Positions 1-5,933 of a DNA stretch of 9,427 nt are shown piece after piece. The stretch spans positions 1-9,427 of the forward strand of contig JBBQHQ010000110.1 of assembly GCA_038324115.1 (NCBI GenBank), read 5' to 3'. How positions within the stretch are numbered: the first letter of the stretch is position 1; every line of letters begins with the position of its first letter. The translations under genes were made by a program, and so were the position numbers. The stretch is from Gaiellasilicea sp038324115 (lineage in GTDB: Bacteria; Actinomycetota; Thermoleophilia; Gaiellales; Gaiellaceae). The notes under the pieces are model-generated. The model ran no database searches. It was not told the origin of the DNA and saw only the letters and a program-made list of their open reading frames with translations.

Positions 1-351
1 GTAGCGCACGGTCGGCAGGAGTAGGCCGACGCACTTCGGCGGGCTCGTCGCGGAGCTGCCCTCGGGCAGGTAGAGCGAGCGGCTGCCGGAGCCGGAGAGG
101 TTGAACGGCTCGTTGCCGAGGACGACCTTCGCGCCGCCGGAAAGCGTCCAGCCAGCCCCCTTGCCCTCGAAGCCGCCGTCGGGTGCGAGGACGTAGGGCA
201 TCGGGTCGAGCCAGCGCATAAACGGATTGCGCGTGCTGTCGCCGCACGCGAGCAGCGAGCCGTCGGCGGCGGCGGCCGGGGAGGCCGCGCCGAGCACCAG
301 AGCGGCCGCCGCCGCGACGGTGCCGAGGATCGAAAGAGCCAGTCGTGCCAC
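1..351 (-). CDS. Secreted protein with a putative carbohydrate-binding-like fold (C-terminus cut off)
   Basis: The first 117 codons are visible and the gene runs off the left edge. The chosen start is a GTG at 349-351, preceded by an AAGAAGG ribosome-binding site about 8 bases upstream; an ATG at 368-370 lies in another frame. Residues 1-29 form a classical signal peptide: an Arg near the N-terminus, a long Ala/Leu/Val core and an AAAA-D cleavage site, so the product is exported. The mature part has Cys36 and Cys107, possibly a disulphide, and a Gly-rich segment at about residues 58-100 with the pattern GGFEG...GWTLSGGA. That pattern resembles the beta-sandwich secreted proteins frequent in Thermoleophilia. 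No catalytic motif is visible. The secretion call is firm; the fold comes from recall of similar proteins and the function is unknown. Confidence 0.72.
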   Translation of the reverse strand, partial: MARLALSILGTVAAAAALVLGAASPAAAADGSLLACGDSTRNPFMRWLDPMPYVLAPDGGFEGKGAGWTLSGGAKVVLGNEPFNLSGSGSRSLYLPEGSSATSPPKCVGLLLPTVRY

Positions 352-506
352 AGGAATCGCCTTCTTCCATTGAGAGTGCCGCAGAAGTTTCATCCGGCTT
401 TCGATCGCGCGTACAACCCATCCCCCGGTCGGGGGAGGAGCTCGACAAGATCGAAAATCCTCGTTCGAGGGAGACCGGGACGGCCTGCCTCAGCGATACC
501 GAGTAG
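352..506. other. Divergent intergenic region with two short hairpins
   Basis: This 155-base region separates the secreted protein gene (minus) from the HD-GYP gene (plus) and should hold both promoters. Two small perfect inverted repeats are visible: TCCCCC-GGTC-GGGGGA at 421-436 and CCTCG-TT-CGAGG at 459-470. I see no convincing -35/-10 pair on either strand. There is no strong ribosome-binding site before the GTG at 507. Confidence 0.4.
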
Positions 507-1796
507 GTGGCGATCGATGCGGCATCCCACGTCCCGTCGGCACGCCCGGCGCGGACGCTCGACCCCGAGGCGGACGCCGCGGTCGAGGCTGCGCGCGTTG
601 GTCGCGTCACCGGTCTCGGGAGCAGGCAGCTGTGGGTCGCGCTGCTCGTCGGCGGCGGCTTCCTCGCCGTCTCGCTGCCGTTCGCCTTCCTGCACCACTC
701 GGCGCGCGCCCCGTCGCTGCTGACGGCGTTCGCGCTCGTCGCCGCCTACGTCGCCGTCTACCGCGTCGAGTTCGAGTTTGGGTCGGCGCTTGCGGTGCCG
801 ACGCAGCTTCTGCTGGTGCCGATGCTCTTCCTGCTCCCGCTCGGGGTCGTCCCGCTCGTCGTCGCGGGGGTGATCGTGCTCGGGAACCTCGTCGAGCAGG
901 CGGAGGGCCGGATCCACTTCGACCAGCTCTTCATCAGGCTCGCCAACGCGTGGCACGTCCTCGGGCCGGTGCTCGTGCTCGCACTCGCGGGCGAGAGCGA
1001 CCCGAATCTCTCGCACTGGCCGATCTACCTCGCGGCACTCGGCGCCCAGTTCGGATTCGAGTTCCTCAGCATCGCCGTGCGCCGGTGGCTCTTGCACCAG
1101 TCCTACGCCCCGTTCTCCCTCGCCCGGACGCTGAGCCTGGCCTGGCGCGTCGACGCCATCCTCGCGCCCCTCGGCCTCCTCGCCGCCCTCGCTGCGGTCA
1201 CGCAGCCCGCGGCCTTCCTCCTCGTCCTTCCGCTCGCCGCGCTCCTGCGCACGTTCGCCCGCGAGCGGGGAGCGCGGATCGACGCGGCGCTGGAGCTTTC
1301 GCACGCCTACCGCGGCACCGCGCTCCTGCTCGGCGATGTCGTCGAGGCGGACGACGCCTATACGGGCAGCCACAGCCGCGACGTCGTCGCGCTCGTGCTC
1401 GGGGTCGCCGACGACCTCGGGCTCGACGCGCGCGCCCGCCGCGACGCCGAGTTCGTGGCGCTCCTGCACGACGTCGGCAAGATCAAGATTCCAACCGAGA
1501 TCATCAACAAGCCGGCCGCGCTCACCCCGGAGGAGCGCGCCGTGATCGAGCGGCACACGCTCGAGGGGGAGCGGTTGCTCGTCCAGGTCGGCGGCGTCCT
1601 CGGCGAGGTGGGGAAGCTCGTCCGCTCCTGTCACGAGCACGTGGGCGGGAACGGCTACTCCGACGGGCTTGCCGGCGAGAGCATCCCTCTCGTCGCTCGG
1701 ATCGTGTGCGCCTGTGACGCGTACAGCGCGATCACGACCGACCGGTTCGACCCGGACGTGGTCGAAGCGCTCGCCCGCACGCTCGCCGCGGCCTAA
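507..1796 (+). CDS. Membrane-anchored HD-GYP domain protein with a shortened C-terminal end
   Basis: The 429-residue product has an N-terminal integral membrane sensor module of about six hydrophobic segments (roughly residues 43-62, 69-88, 98-126, 146-161, 171-191 and 214-248). An HD-GYP domain covers about residues 268-413. HD-GYP proteins are typically c-di-GMP phosphodiesterases. Visible motifs are H289, the HD pair H321-D322 followed by GKIKIP, H350, H376-E377-H378, a GYP-box variant reading GNGYS (Ser for Pro), and D404. After D412-R413 the sequence jumps straight to FDPDVVEAL. The PYR...GTQ stretch of about 22-25 residues that normally joins these parts is absent, with no frameshift. 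The GTG start has a weak ribosome-binding site. The stop overlaps the stop of the convergent ASCH gene. The family call is strong; catalytic activity is uncertain. Confidence 0.88.
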   Translation: MAIDAASHVPSARPARTLDPEADAAVEAARVGRVTGLGSRQLWVALLVGGGFLAVSLPFAFLHHSARAPSLLTAFALVAAYVAVYRVEFEFGSALAVPTQLLLVPMLFLLPLGVVPLVVAGVIVLGNLVEQAEGRIHFDQLFIRLANAWHVLGPVLVLALAGESDPNLSHWPIYLAALGAQFGFEFLSIAVRRWLLHQSYAPFSLARTLSLAWRVDAILAPLGLLAALAAVTQPAAFLLVLPLAALLRTFARERGARIDAALELSHAYRGTALLLGDVVEADDAYTGSHSRDVVALVLGVADDLGLDARARRDAEFVALLHDVGKIKIPTEIINKPAALTPEERAVIERHTLEGERLLVQVGGVLGEVGKLVRSCHEHVGGNGYSDGLAGESIPLVARIVCACDAYSAITTDRFDPDVVEALARTLAAA

Positions 1797-2206
1797 ATGA
1801 CCTCGACGAGCCGGAAGCGCTCCGCGACGAACTCCGTGTCGTCGGTCACGTCCCAGTTGGGATCGCCGAGGTACTCCCGGATCTCGTCGGCGTAGCCCCG
1901 CCAGTAGCGGTCGTGGCCGACGCGCCACTCTTCGACCGACTCGAAGCCCTCGCCCTCGTCCCGGGCGAACGCGAGGTCGCAGTCGCCGATCCGGAGCACG
2001 TGCACCTCCGTGATCTCGATCACGGCGACGCCCACGTCGTCGTTGTCGACGACGAGATACCGCTCACCCGGCTGCGGGATCGGGTCGCCGTCGCGCTCGT
2101 AGTCGACGACGAGTCCGGCCGTCGCCGTCTTGCCGCCTCGAAGGATCGCCGCGACGAGCTGCTCGCGGAGCGGGGTGCCACGGAATCCGAACTCGGCCTC
2201 GCGCAC
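1793..2206 (-). CDS. ASCH domain-containing protein
   Basis: The 137-residue product has the ASCH fold (PUA-like beta-barrel, predicted nucleic-acid or nucleotide binding). Visible features are PLREQLVAAILRGGKTAT at about residues 12-29 with the conserved Gly-Lys-Thr, the strand VAVIEITEVHVL at about 60-71, and the family segment LAFARDEGEGFESVEEWR at about 78-95. The family ending, in which an acidic DPNW...DDTEFVAERFRLV segment closes the barrel, is intact. Some ASCH proteins (E. coli YqfB) are N4-acetylcytidine amidohydrolases, but I cannot assign that activity here. The GTG at 2204-2206 was chosen because it puts the family's normal N-terminus at residue 1; no clear ribosome-binding site precedes it. 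A longer upstream reading frame runs back through the antisense of the glycosyltransferase gene and is spurious. Confidence 0.85.
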   Translation of the reverse strand: MREAEFGFRGTPLREQLVAAILRGGKTATAGLVVDYERDGDPIPQPGERYLVVDNDDVGVAVIEITEVHVLRIGDCDLAFARDEGEGFESVEEWRVGHDRYWRGYADEIREYLGDPNWDVTDDTEFVAERFRLVEVI

Positions 2207-2251
2207 CGGTGGAGTATCGCGCGAGCGGTAAGAAGGGGATGATGCAGTGCG

Positions 2252-3406
2252 ATGCGCGTCCTCTTCAGCTGCACCGCCGGCGTCGGCCACTTCTTCCCCC
2301 TCGTCCCGCTTGCCCGGGCGTTTGCGGACGCGGGTCACGTCGTCGCCTTCGCGACCGCGGACCCCGCCGCGGATGCCGCCGCCGCTGCCGGCTTCGACGT
2401 CCTTCCGGCCGGGCTTGGCCAGGCCGAGATCGTCCCGCTCCTCGAACAGCACCGGCAGCAGCTCGAGGAGATCCCGCCGACCGAGCGCCGGCCCGCGGCC
2501 TTCGCCGGCCGCTTCGCCCGGCTCGAGGGACCGAGGAAGGTGGACGAGCTCCTCGTCGCGGCTCGGGAGTGGCGGCCCGATCTCGTCGTGCACGAGCCGG
2601 CCGATCTCGCGGCGCCGCTGGCCGCGGCCGCGCTCGGCGTCCGCAGCGCGAATCACGGCTTCGGAAGGCTGATGCCCGCCGCCTGCTACGAGCGCGCCGA
2701 GGAGCCCCTGGCGGAGCTCTGGCGCGCGCACGGGCTCGAGCCGGAGCCCTTCGGGGGCGCCTACCGCGGCGCCTACGTCGATATCTGCCCGCCCAGCTTC
2801 CAGACCGAGTCCGTGCCCGCCGGCGTCCGGACGCTGCTGCTTGGGCCGGCCGTCCACAACCCGAACGGCGAGGCCCCTCCTGCCTGGCTCGACGAGCTGC
2901 CCGACCGGCCCACGGTCTACGTCACCCTCGGCACCGTCTTCAACGATGCCGGCGTGTTCCGGACGCTCCTTGGCGGGATCGCCGACGTCGAGTGCAACGT
3001 CGTGGCCACGGTCGGCCGGAACGTCGACCCCGCGGCGCTGGGGCCGATTCCGGCGAACGCGACCGTCGAGCGTTGGATCCCGCAGGCGCTCGTCCTGCCC
3101 CGGTGCTCCGCCGCCGTCGGCCACGGCGGCTCCGGCTCGACCCTGGCCGGCCTCGCGCACGGCCTGCCGCTCCTGCTCGTCCCGCGCGGCGCGGATCAGT
3201 TCGAGAATACCGCGCATGCCGCCGCCCTCGGGGTCGCGATCGTGCTGATGCCCGACGCGCTCGGCGAGGAGGCGGTTCGCGCCGCGGTCGAGGCGCTTCT
3301 CGCGGATGAGTCGTACCGCGAGCGGGCGGCCGGGCTGTCCCGTGAGATCGAGGGGATGGCGGGGCCGGCAGACGTCGTCGCCGCGCTCGTCTCCGAGGCC
3401 GGCTAG
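2252..3406 (+). CDS. Glycosyltransferase family 1 (UGT/macrolide-glycosyltransferase type)
   Basis: The 384-residue product is a GT-B fold glycosyltransferase that probably transfers a sugar from a nucleotide donor to a small lipophilic acceptor such as a polyketide, sterol or phenolic. The N-terminal acceptor domain opens with MRVLFSCTAGVGHFFPLVPL, in which H13 sits at the usual catalytic-histidine position. The donor domain starts near residue 220 (TVYVTLGTVF). It contains the donor-binding block AAVGHGGSGSTLAGLAHG at about 287-304, followed by PRGADQFEN at about 311-319, with D315-Q316. Length is normal for the family. An AGAAGGGG sequence at 2231-2238 lies 13 bases before the ATG, rather far for a ribosome-binding site. 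Only 45 bases separate it from the divergent ASCH start. No biosynthetic cluster surrounds it, so the acceptor is unknown. The TAG stop shares a CTAG with the convergent oxidoreductase gene. Confidence 0.9.
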   Translation: MRVLFSCTAGVGHFFPLVPLARAFADAGHVVAFATADPAADAAAAAGFDVLPAGLGQAEIVPLLEQHRQQLEEIPPTERRPAAFAGRFARLEGPRKVDELLVAAREWRPDLVVHEPADLAAPLAAAALGVRSANHGFGRLMPAACYERAEEPLAELWRAHGLEPEPFGGAYRGAYVDICPPSFQTESVPAGVRTLLLGPAVHNPNGEAPPAWLDELPDRPTVYVTLGTVFNDAGVFRTLLGGIADVECNVVATVGRNVDPAALGPIPANATVERWIPQALVLPRCSAAVGHGGSGSTLAGLAHGLPLLLVPRGADQFENTAHAAALGVAIVLMPDALGEEAVRAAVEALLADESYRERAAGLSREIEGMAGPADVVAALVSEAG

Positions 3407-4401
3407 CGGAAGTAGGGCACGACCTCCTCGGCGATCAGCCGGATTGCCTCGCGGGGATCGGGGCCGAGTGGCCCGCCGAGGAGGACGTTCGTGACGCCGC
3501 CGTCGATCAGCGTCTGGACGCCGTGGCGGCAGTCCTCGGGCGTCCCCACGATCCCGAGCCCGAGCATCTCGTCGCTGATCAGCCGCCGCGCGCCCTCGCG
3601 GTCGCCGGCCATGATCCGCTCGCGGGCGGGGAGATAGTCCTCCGGCGTCACGCCGATCGTCGCGAGCGCGGGGGCCTCGAGGTAGGTGCCGAAGTAGGCG
3701 GCAATCTCGGCCAGGCGGTCGCGCGCGGCCGTGCCGTCCTCCGAGATCGAGATCCAGGCGAGGCCGGCGACGTCGACGTCCGCCGGGTCGCGGCCCGCCT
3801 GCACGGCACCGTGGAGGATCGGCTCGACCATCAGGCGCGCCGAGGCAGGCGGGGTCATCATCGGCAGGCTCCCGGCCCCGATCGCACCGCTCAGCTCGAG
3901 GTACTCCTCGCCGAAGGGGCAGATGTAGATCGGGACGTCGCGCCGGAGCGGCGTCATCCGCAGGTGCGCGTCGTCGGGGAGGCTGAAGACCTGGCCGTCG
4001 TAGCGCGGCCCCTCGCCCCGGAGCAGCATCCGCACGATCTCGTGCGCCTCCCGCGTCCCTTGGACGTAGTCGCCCGCGTCGACGCCGAGCCAGGCGAGGT
4101 GCTCGGTCGTGTGGATCCCGAGTCCGAGCACGGCCCGCCCGTTCGAGAGGCCGTCGAGCGTCGCGAGGAACGTGGCGATCTCGCCCGGGTGAGTGGCCCA
4201 CGGGTTCGTGCCGACGCTGCCGACCTGGATCCGCTCCGTCGCGGTCGCCGTCGCCGCGGCGAGCGCCCAGGAGTTCGTCCGCAGGGTGTCGTGCGGGAAC
4301 CAGACGGAGTCGAAGCCGTGCCGGTCGGCGAGCGCCGCCAGCTCGACGAGCTCGCGCGGCGTGCCGAGATCGTCGAGCAGCCGGATGCCGAAGCGGGTCA
4401 C
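3403..4401 (-). CDS. Luciferase-like (LLM class) F420-dependent oxidoreductase
   Basis: The 332-residue product belongs to the bacterial luciferase-like monooxygenase superfamily and most resembles its F420-dependent methylene-tetrahydromethanopterin reductase-like branch. Visible landmarks are FGIRLLDDLGTPRELVELA at the N-terminus, the strand DSVWFPHDTL at about 31-40, TERIQVGSVGTNPWATHPGE at about 55-74, the cofactor-region segment LSNGRAVLGLGIHTTEHLAWLG at about 85-106, and a C-terminal GLGIVGTPEDCRHGVQTLIDGGV. The substrate cannot be deduced. The GTG at 4399-4401 gives the family length and N-terminus; the reading frame stays open upstream but enters the antisense of the VOC gene. It follows the VOC gene after 17 bases, so the two are probably one transcript. 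The stop overlaps the glycosyltransferase stop in a shared CTAG. Confidence 0.9.
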   Translation of the reverse strand: MTRFGIRLLDDLGTPRELVELAALADRHGFDSVWFPHDTLRTNSWALAAATATATERIQVGSVGTNPWATHPGEIATFLATLDGLSNGRAVLGLGIHTTEHLAWLGVDAGDYVQGTREAHEIVRMLLRGEGPRYDGQVFSLPDDAHLRMTPLRRDVPIYICPFGEEYLELSGAIGAGSLPMMTPPASARLMVEPILHGAVQAGRDPADVDVAGLAWISISEDGTAARDRLAEIAAYFGTYLEAPALATIGVTPEDYLPARERIMAGDREGARRLISDEMLGLGIVGTPEDCRHGVQTLIDGGVTNVLLGGPLGPDPREAIRLIAEEVVPYFR

Positions 4402-4418
4402 GGACGCATCTTCACGCC

Positions 4419-4826
4419 TTACGCGCTCCCGTCGCGCGGCAACCCTTGCGCAACCTCCCAGATGTGGCCGGCGGGGTCGGTGAAGCTCGCGGTCCGCAGC
4501 CCCCACGGCTGGTCGACAGGGCCGTTCAGAAGCGAGACGCCCTTCGCCTGCAGCTCGGCGCAGACGGCATCGGTGTCCTCGACCTCGACCGAGAGCTGGA
4601 CCCGGGCTCCGGCCTCGCGCGGCGCGACCGCGGCGGGCGCGATCAACGAGTGGACGCTCTCGACCTGGAGCACGTTGACGATCGTGCCGCCGAGGTCGAA
4701 CGCGGCCGACGTGTCGTCCACGTGCACGGGTGTCAGCCCGAAGACGTCCTCGTAGAACGCCTTCGAGGCCGCCAGGTCTTCCGCGAACAGCGTGATCGCG
4801 CCGATGCTCTTCAGAGCTTTCGTCAT
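4419..4826 (-). CDS. VOC (glyoxalase/bleomycin-resistance fold) family protein
   Basis: The 135-residue, single-chain VOC protein shows two beta-alpha-beta-beta-beta modules. The first begins ITLFAEDLAASKAFYEDVFG at residues 11-30. The second runs from VQLSVEVEDTDAVCAELQAKG (about 76-96) to the closing strand RTASFTDPAGHIWEVAQ (about 111-127). E124 in the last strand is a possible metal ligand, but the first-strand position holds Thr12 rather than the usual His or Gln. Metal binding and enzyme activity are therefore uncertain, and substrate binding or resistance remain alternatives. The ATG has a good ribosome-binding site (AGAGAGG, 6 bases upstream). It is the first gene of a minus-strand pair with the luciferase-like oxidoreductase and is divergent from the tautomerase gene. 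Confidence 0.88.
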   Translation of the reverse strand: MTKALKSIGAITLFAEDLAASKAFYEDVFGLTPVHVDDTSAAFDLGGTIVNVLQVESVHSLIAPAAVAPREAGARVQLSVEVEDTDAVCAELQAKGVSLLNGPVDQPWGLRTASFTDPAGHIWEVAQGLPRDGSA

Positions 4827-4907
4827 TCCGCACCTCTCTCGTTGTCGTGGGGCCGCAACTTGGCCGTCCGCTTTACCGACTGTGCCGCGTCAGCGAACTC
4901 ATCGAAC

Positions 4908-4935
4908 TTGACAAGCGACTAACTATTTGTTCAAT
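4908..4935 (+). promoter_or_regulatory. Candidate promoter of the tautomerase gene
   Basis: A perfect -35 hexamer TTGACA at 4908-4913 is followed, after 16 bases, by TTCAAT at 4930-4935, which matches 4 of 6 positions of the -10 consensus. This would start transcription near 4942, about 26 bases before the ATG at 4968. The patch is clearly AT-rich against the high-GC background. The -10 is imperfect, so the call is moderate. Confidence 0.45.
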
Positions 4936-4955
4936 TGACTAAACCAATCGACTAA
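4913..4955 (+). repeat. Three direct copies of an AA(G/T)(C/T)GACTAA decamer, possible operator
   Basis: Copies lie at 4913-4922 (AAGCGACTAA), 4933-4942 (AATTGACTAA) and 4946-4955 (AATCGACTAA), with start-to-start distances of 20 and 13 bases. The middle copy overlaps a small palindrome, TCAATTGA, at 4931-4938. The repeats cover the space from the candidate -35 to the ribosome-binding site of the tautomerase gene, a typical place for a repressor site. No regulator gene lies directly beside them, so the binding protein is unknown. Confidence 0.5.
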
Positions 4956-4967
4956 GGAGGAGCCCTC

Positions 4968-5192
4968 ATGCCGTTCGTCAACGTCAAGGTGATCGAGGAC
5001 GTGTTCAGCCCGGATCAGAAGCGCCAGATCGTCGAGCGCCTGACCGATGCGATGGTCTCGATCGAGGGGGAGAACATGCGTGGCGTGACCTGGGTCGTCG
5101 TCGAGGAGGTCAAGAGCGGCGACTGGGGGATCGGCGGGAACGCACTCACGACCGAGGGCGTGCACGCGCTCGCCGCCGGCGCGCCGGCCTAG
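4968..5192 (+). CDS. 4-oxalocrotonate tautomerase-like protein
   Basis: The 74-residue product has the short length and beta-alpha-beta fold of the tautomerase superfamily. It begins Met-Pro, so removal of Met would expose the catalytic N-terminal proline (Pro2 in the gene). The body reads as a beta strand (FVNVKVIEDV), a helix with SPDQKRQIVERLTDAMVS at about 14-31, and a second strand MRGVTWVVVEEV at about 37-48 carrying Arg38. Trp53 lies near the hydrophobic active-site position. 4-OT enzymes ketonise 2-hydroxymuconate-type dienols in aromatic breakdown, but this branch is mostly uncharacterised and the substrate is unknown. The start is secure: TAAGGAGG at 4953-4960 lies 7 bases before the ATG. 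It is probably a single-gene transcript and is divergent from the VOC/luciferase-like pair. Confidence 0.92.
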   Translation: MPFVNVKVIEDVFSPDQKRQIVERLTDAMVSIEGENMRGVTWVVVEEVKSGDWGIGGNALTTEGVHALAAGAPA

Positions 5193-5207
5193 CCGGGCGA
5201 TCCGCGC

Positions 5208-5245
5208 GGGCAGATCATATCGGGAGTTTCCGATATGATCTGCCC
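5208..5245 (+). promoter_or_regulatory. Perfect 16-bp inverted repeat: operator/promoter of the ArsR operon
   Basis: GGGCAGATCATATCGG (5208-5223) and CCGATATGATCTGCCC (5230-5245) are exact inverted copies around a 6-base centre, GAGTTT. The right arm contains TATGAT (5234-5239), which matches 5 of 6 positions of the -10 consensus. Initiation about 7 bases later would fall on the GTG start codon at 5246, so the messenger may be leaderless; no Shine-Dalgarno sequence fits between. Symmetric sites over the promoter are the standard autoregulatory operators of ArsR/SmtB repressors. The hairpin could also end tautomerase transcription, but there is no T-run after it. Confidence 0.75.
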
Positions 5246-5602
5246 GTGACCGAGCTCGCCCCCTTCAGGCTTCCGCAGGCGCCCGCGCCGGCCGACGTCG
5301 TCGCCAAGTACTTCCGCGGCCTCGGCGACCCGACGAGGCTCCGGATCCTGGAGCTGCTCCGCGACGAGGGCGAGCTGACGGTCGGCGAGCTCGTCGACCG
5401 GCTCGGGCTGCCGCAGCCGAGCGTCTCGACGCATCTCTCCTGCCTGCGCTGGTGCGGCTTCGTCGAGGCGCGCCGCGACCATCGTCGCGTCCACAACCGG
5501 ATCGCGGACGAGCGCGTGCTCGAGCTGCTCGACCTCGCCCACGCTTTGCTTGCCGACAACGCCGAGCACGTCGCGACCTGTTGCGTGATCGCCGATGCCT
5601 GA
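5246..5602 (+). CDS. ArsR/SmtB family metal-responsive repressor, CmtR-like
   Basis: The 118-residue winged-helix repressor has the family opening YFRGLGDPTRLRILELL (about 22-38) and the recognition region GELVDRLGLPQPSVSTHLSC (about 47-66). A wing follows, with RRVHNRIADERVLELLD at about 80-96. Cys66 and Cys70 form a C-x3-C pair inside the DNA-recognition helix (LSCLRWCGF), and Cys112-Cys113 sit near the C-terminus. This matches the ligand layout of Mycobacterium tuberculosis CmtR (Cys57, Cys61, Cys102), a Cd(II)/Pb(II) sensor. A soft-metal or thiol-reactive signal is therefore likely. The GTG start directly abuts the inverted repeat at 5208-5245, which it probably binds. It heads the operon and its end overlaps the next gene by 8 bases. 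Confidence 0.92.
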   Translation: MTELAPFRLPQAPAPADVVAKYFRGLGDPTRLRILELLRDEGELTVGELVDRLGLPQPSVSTHLSCLRWCGFVEARRDHRRVHNRIADERVLELLDLAHALLADNAEHVATCCVIADA

Positions 5603-5933
5603 CGCTCCCCGCAGGCCACAGGTCGAGATCCTGTCCTTCGACGGCTGCCCCAACCGCGAGCGGGCGATGGCCCTCGTGGAGGGCGTCCTCGCCGACACCG
5701 GGATCGAGGCCGACGTGCGCGTGATCGACGTGCCGGACGCGGAGGCTGCCCTCCGCACCCGCTTCCTCGGCTCGCCGACGATCAGGGTCGACGGACGAGA
5801 CATCGAGCCCGGCGCCGAGGAGCGGACGGACTTCGTCCACAGCTGCCGCGTTTTTCGCACCGAGAGCGGGCTGACCGGCGACCCCGATCCGGGCTGGCTT
5901 CGCGCGGCGCTCGCGAACGTGGACGCGGCATGA
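5595..5933 (+). CDS. Thioredoxin-like protein of the DF family (seleno)protein type
   Basis: The 112-residue product has a thioredoxin-like fold. The first strand and active-site turn are VEILSFDGCPN (about 10-20) with Cys18, encoded here as TGC. The cis-proline segment is FLGSPTIRVDGRDIEPG (about 57-73), with Pro61. A second cysteine, Cys84, lies in HSCRVF. It lacks the CxxC of true thioredoxin, so it probably uses one active-site cysteine plus Cys84. I recall relatives named DF family (seleno)protein, some with selenocysteine at the Cys18 site, and similar proteins near mercury-resistance genes; both points are from memory. The ATG overlaps the ArsR stop by 8 bases, and its own TGA stop overlaps the next ATG (ATGA), indicating translational coupling. 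Confidence 0.82.
   Translation: MPDAPRRPQVEILSFDGCPNRERAMALVEGVLADTGIEADVRVIDVPDAEAALRTRFLGSPTIRVDGRDIEPGAEERTDFVHSCRVFRTESGLTGDPDPGWLRAALANVDAA

Noticed and set aside
421..436. TCCCCC-GGTC-GGGGGA hairpin as a terminator
   Set aside because: It lies between divergent genes with no transcript ending there and has no T-run; short GC hairpins are expected by chance.
390..1928. 512-residue minus-strand open frame across the HD-GYP gene
   Set aside because: Its product is Arg/Glu/Asp-rich low-complexity sequence, typical of the antisense of a high-GC gene. The plus strand encodes clear membrane helices and HD-GYP motifs.
2207..4201. Upstream extension of the ASCH frame to a very long minus-strand protein
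   Set aside because: The extension is antisense of the glycosyltransferase and out of frame with the luciferase-like gene. Only the last 137 residues resemble a protein family.
5208..5245. Inverted repeat as a rho-independent terminator of the tautomerase gene
   Set aside because: There is no T-run after the stem and a -10-like box lies inside it next to an ArsR gene. An operator is more likely, though dual use is not excluded.
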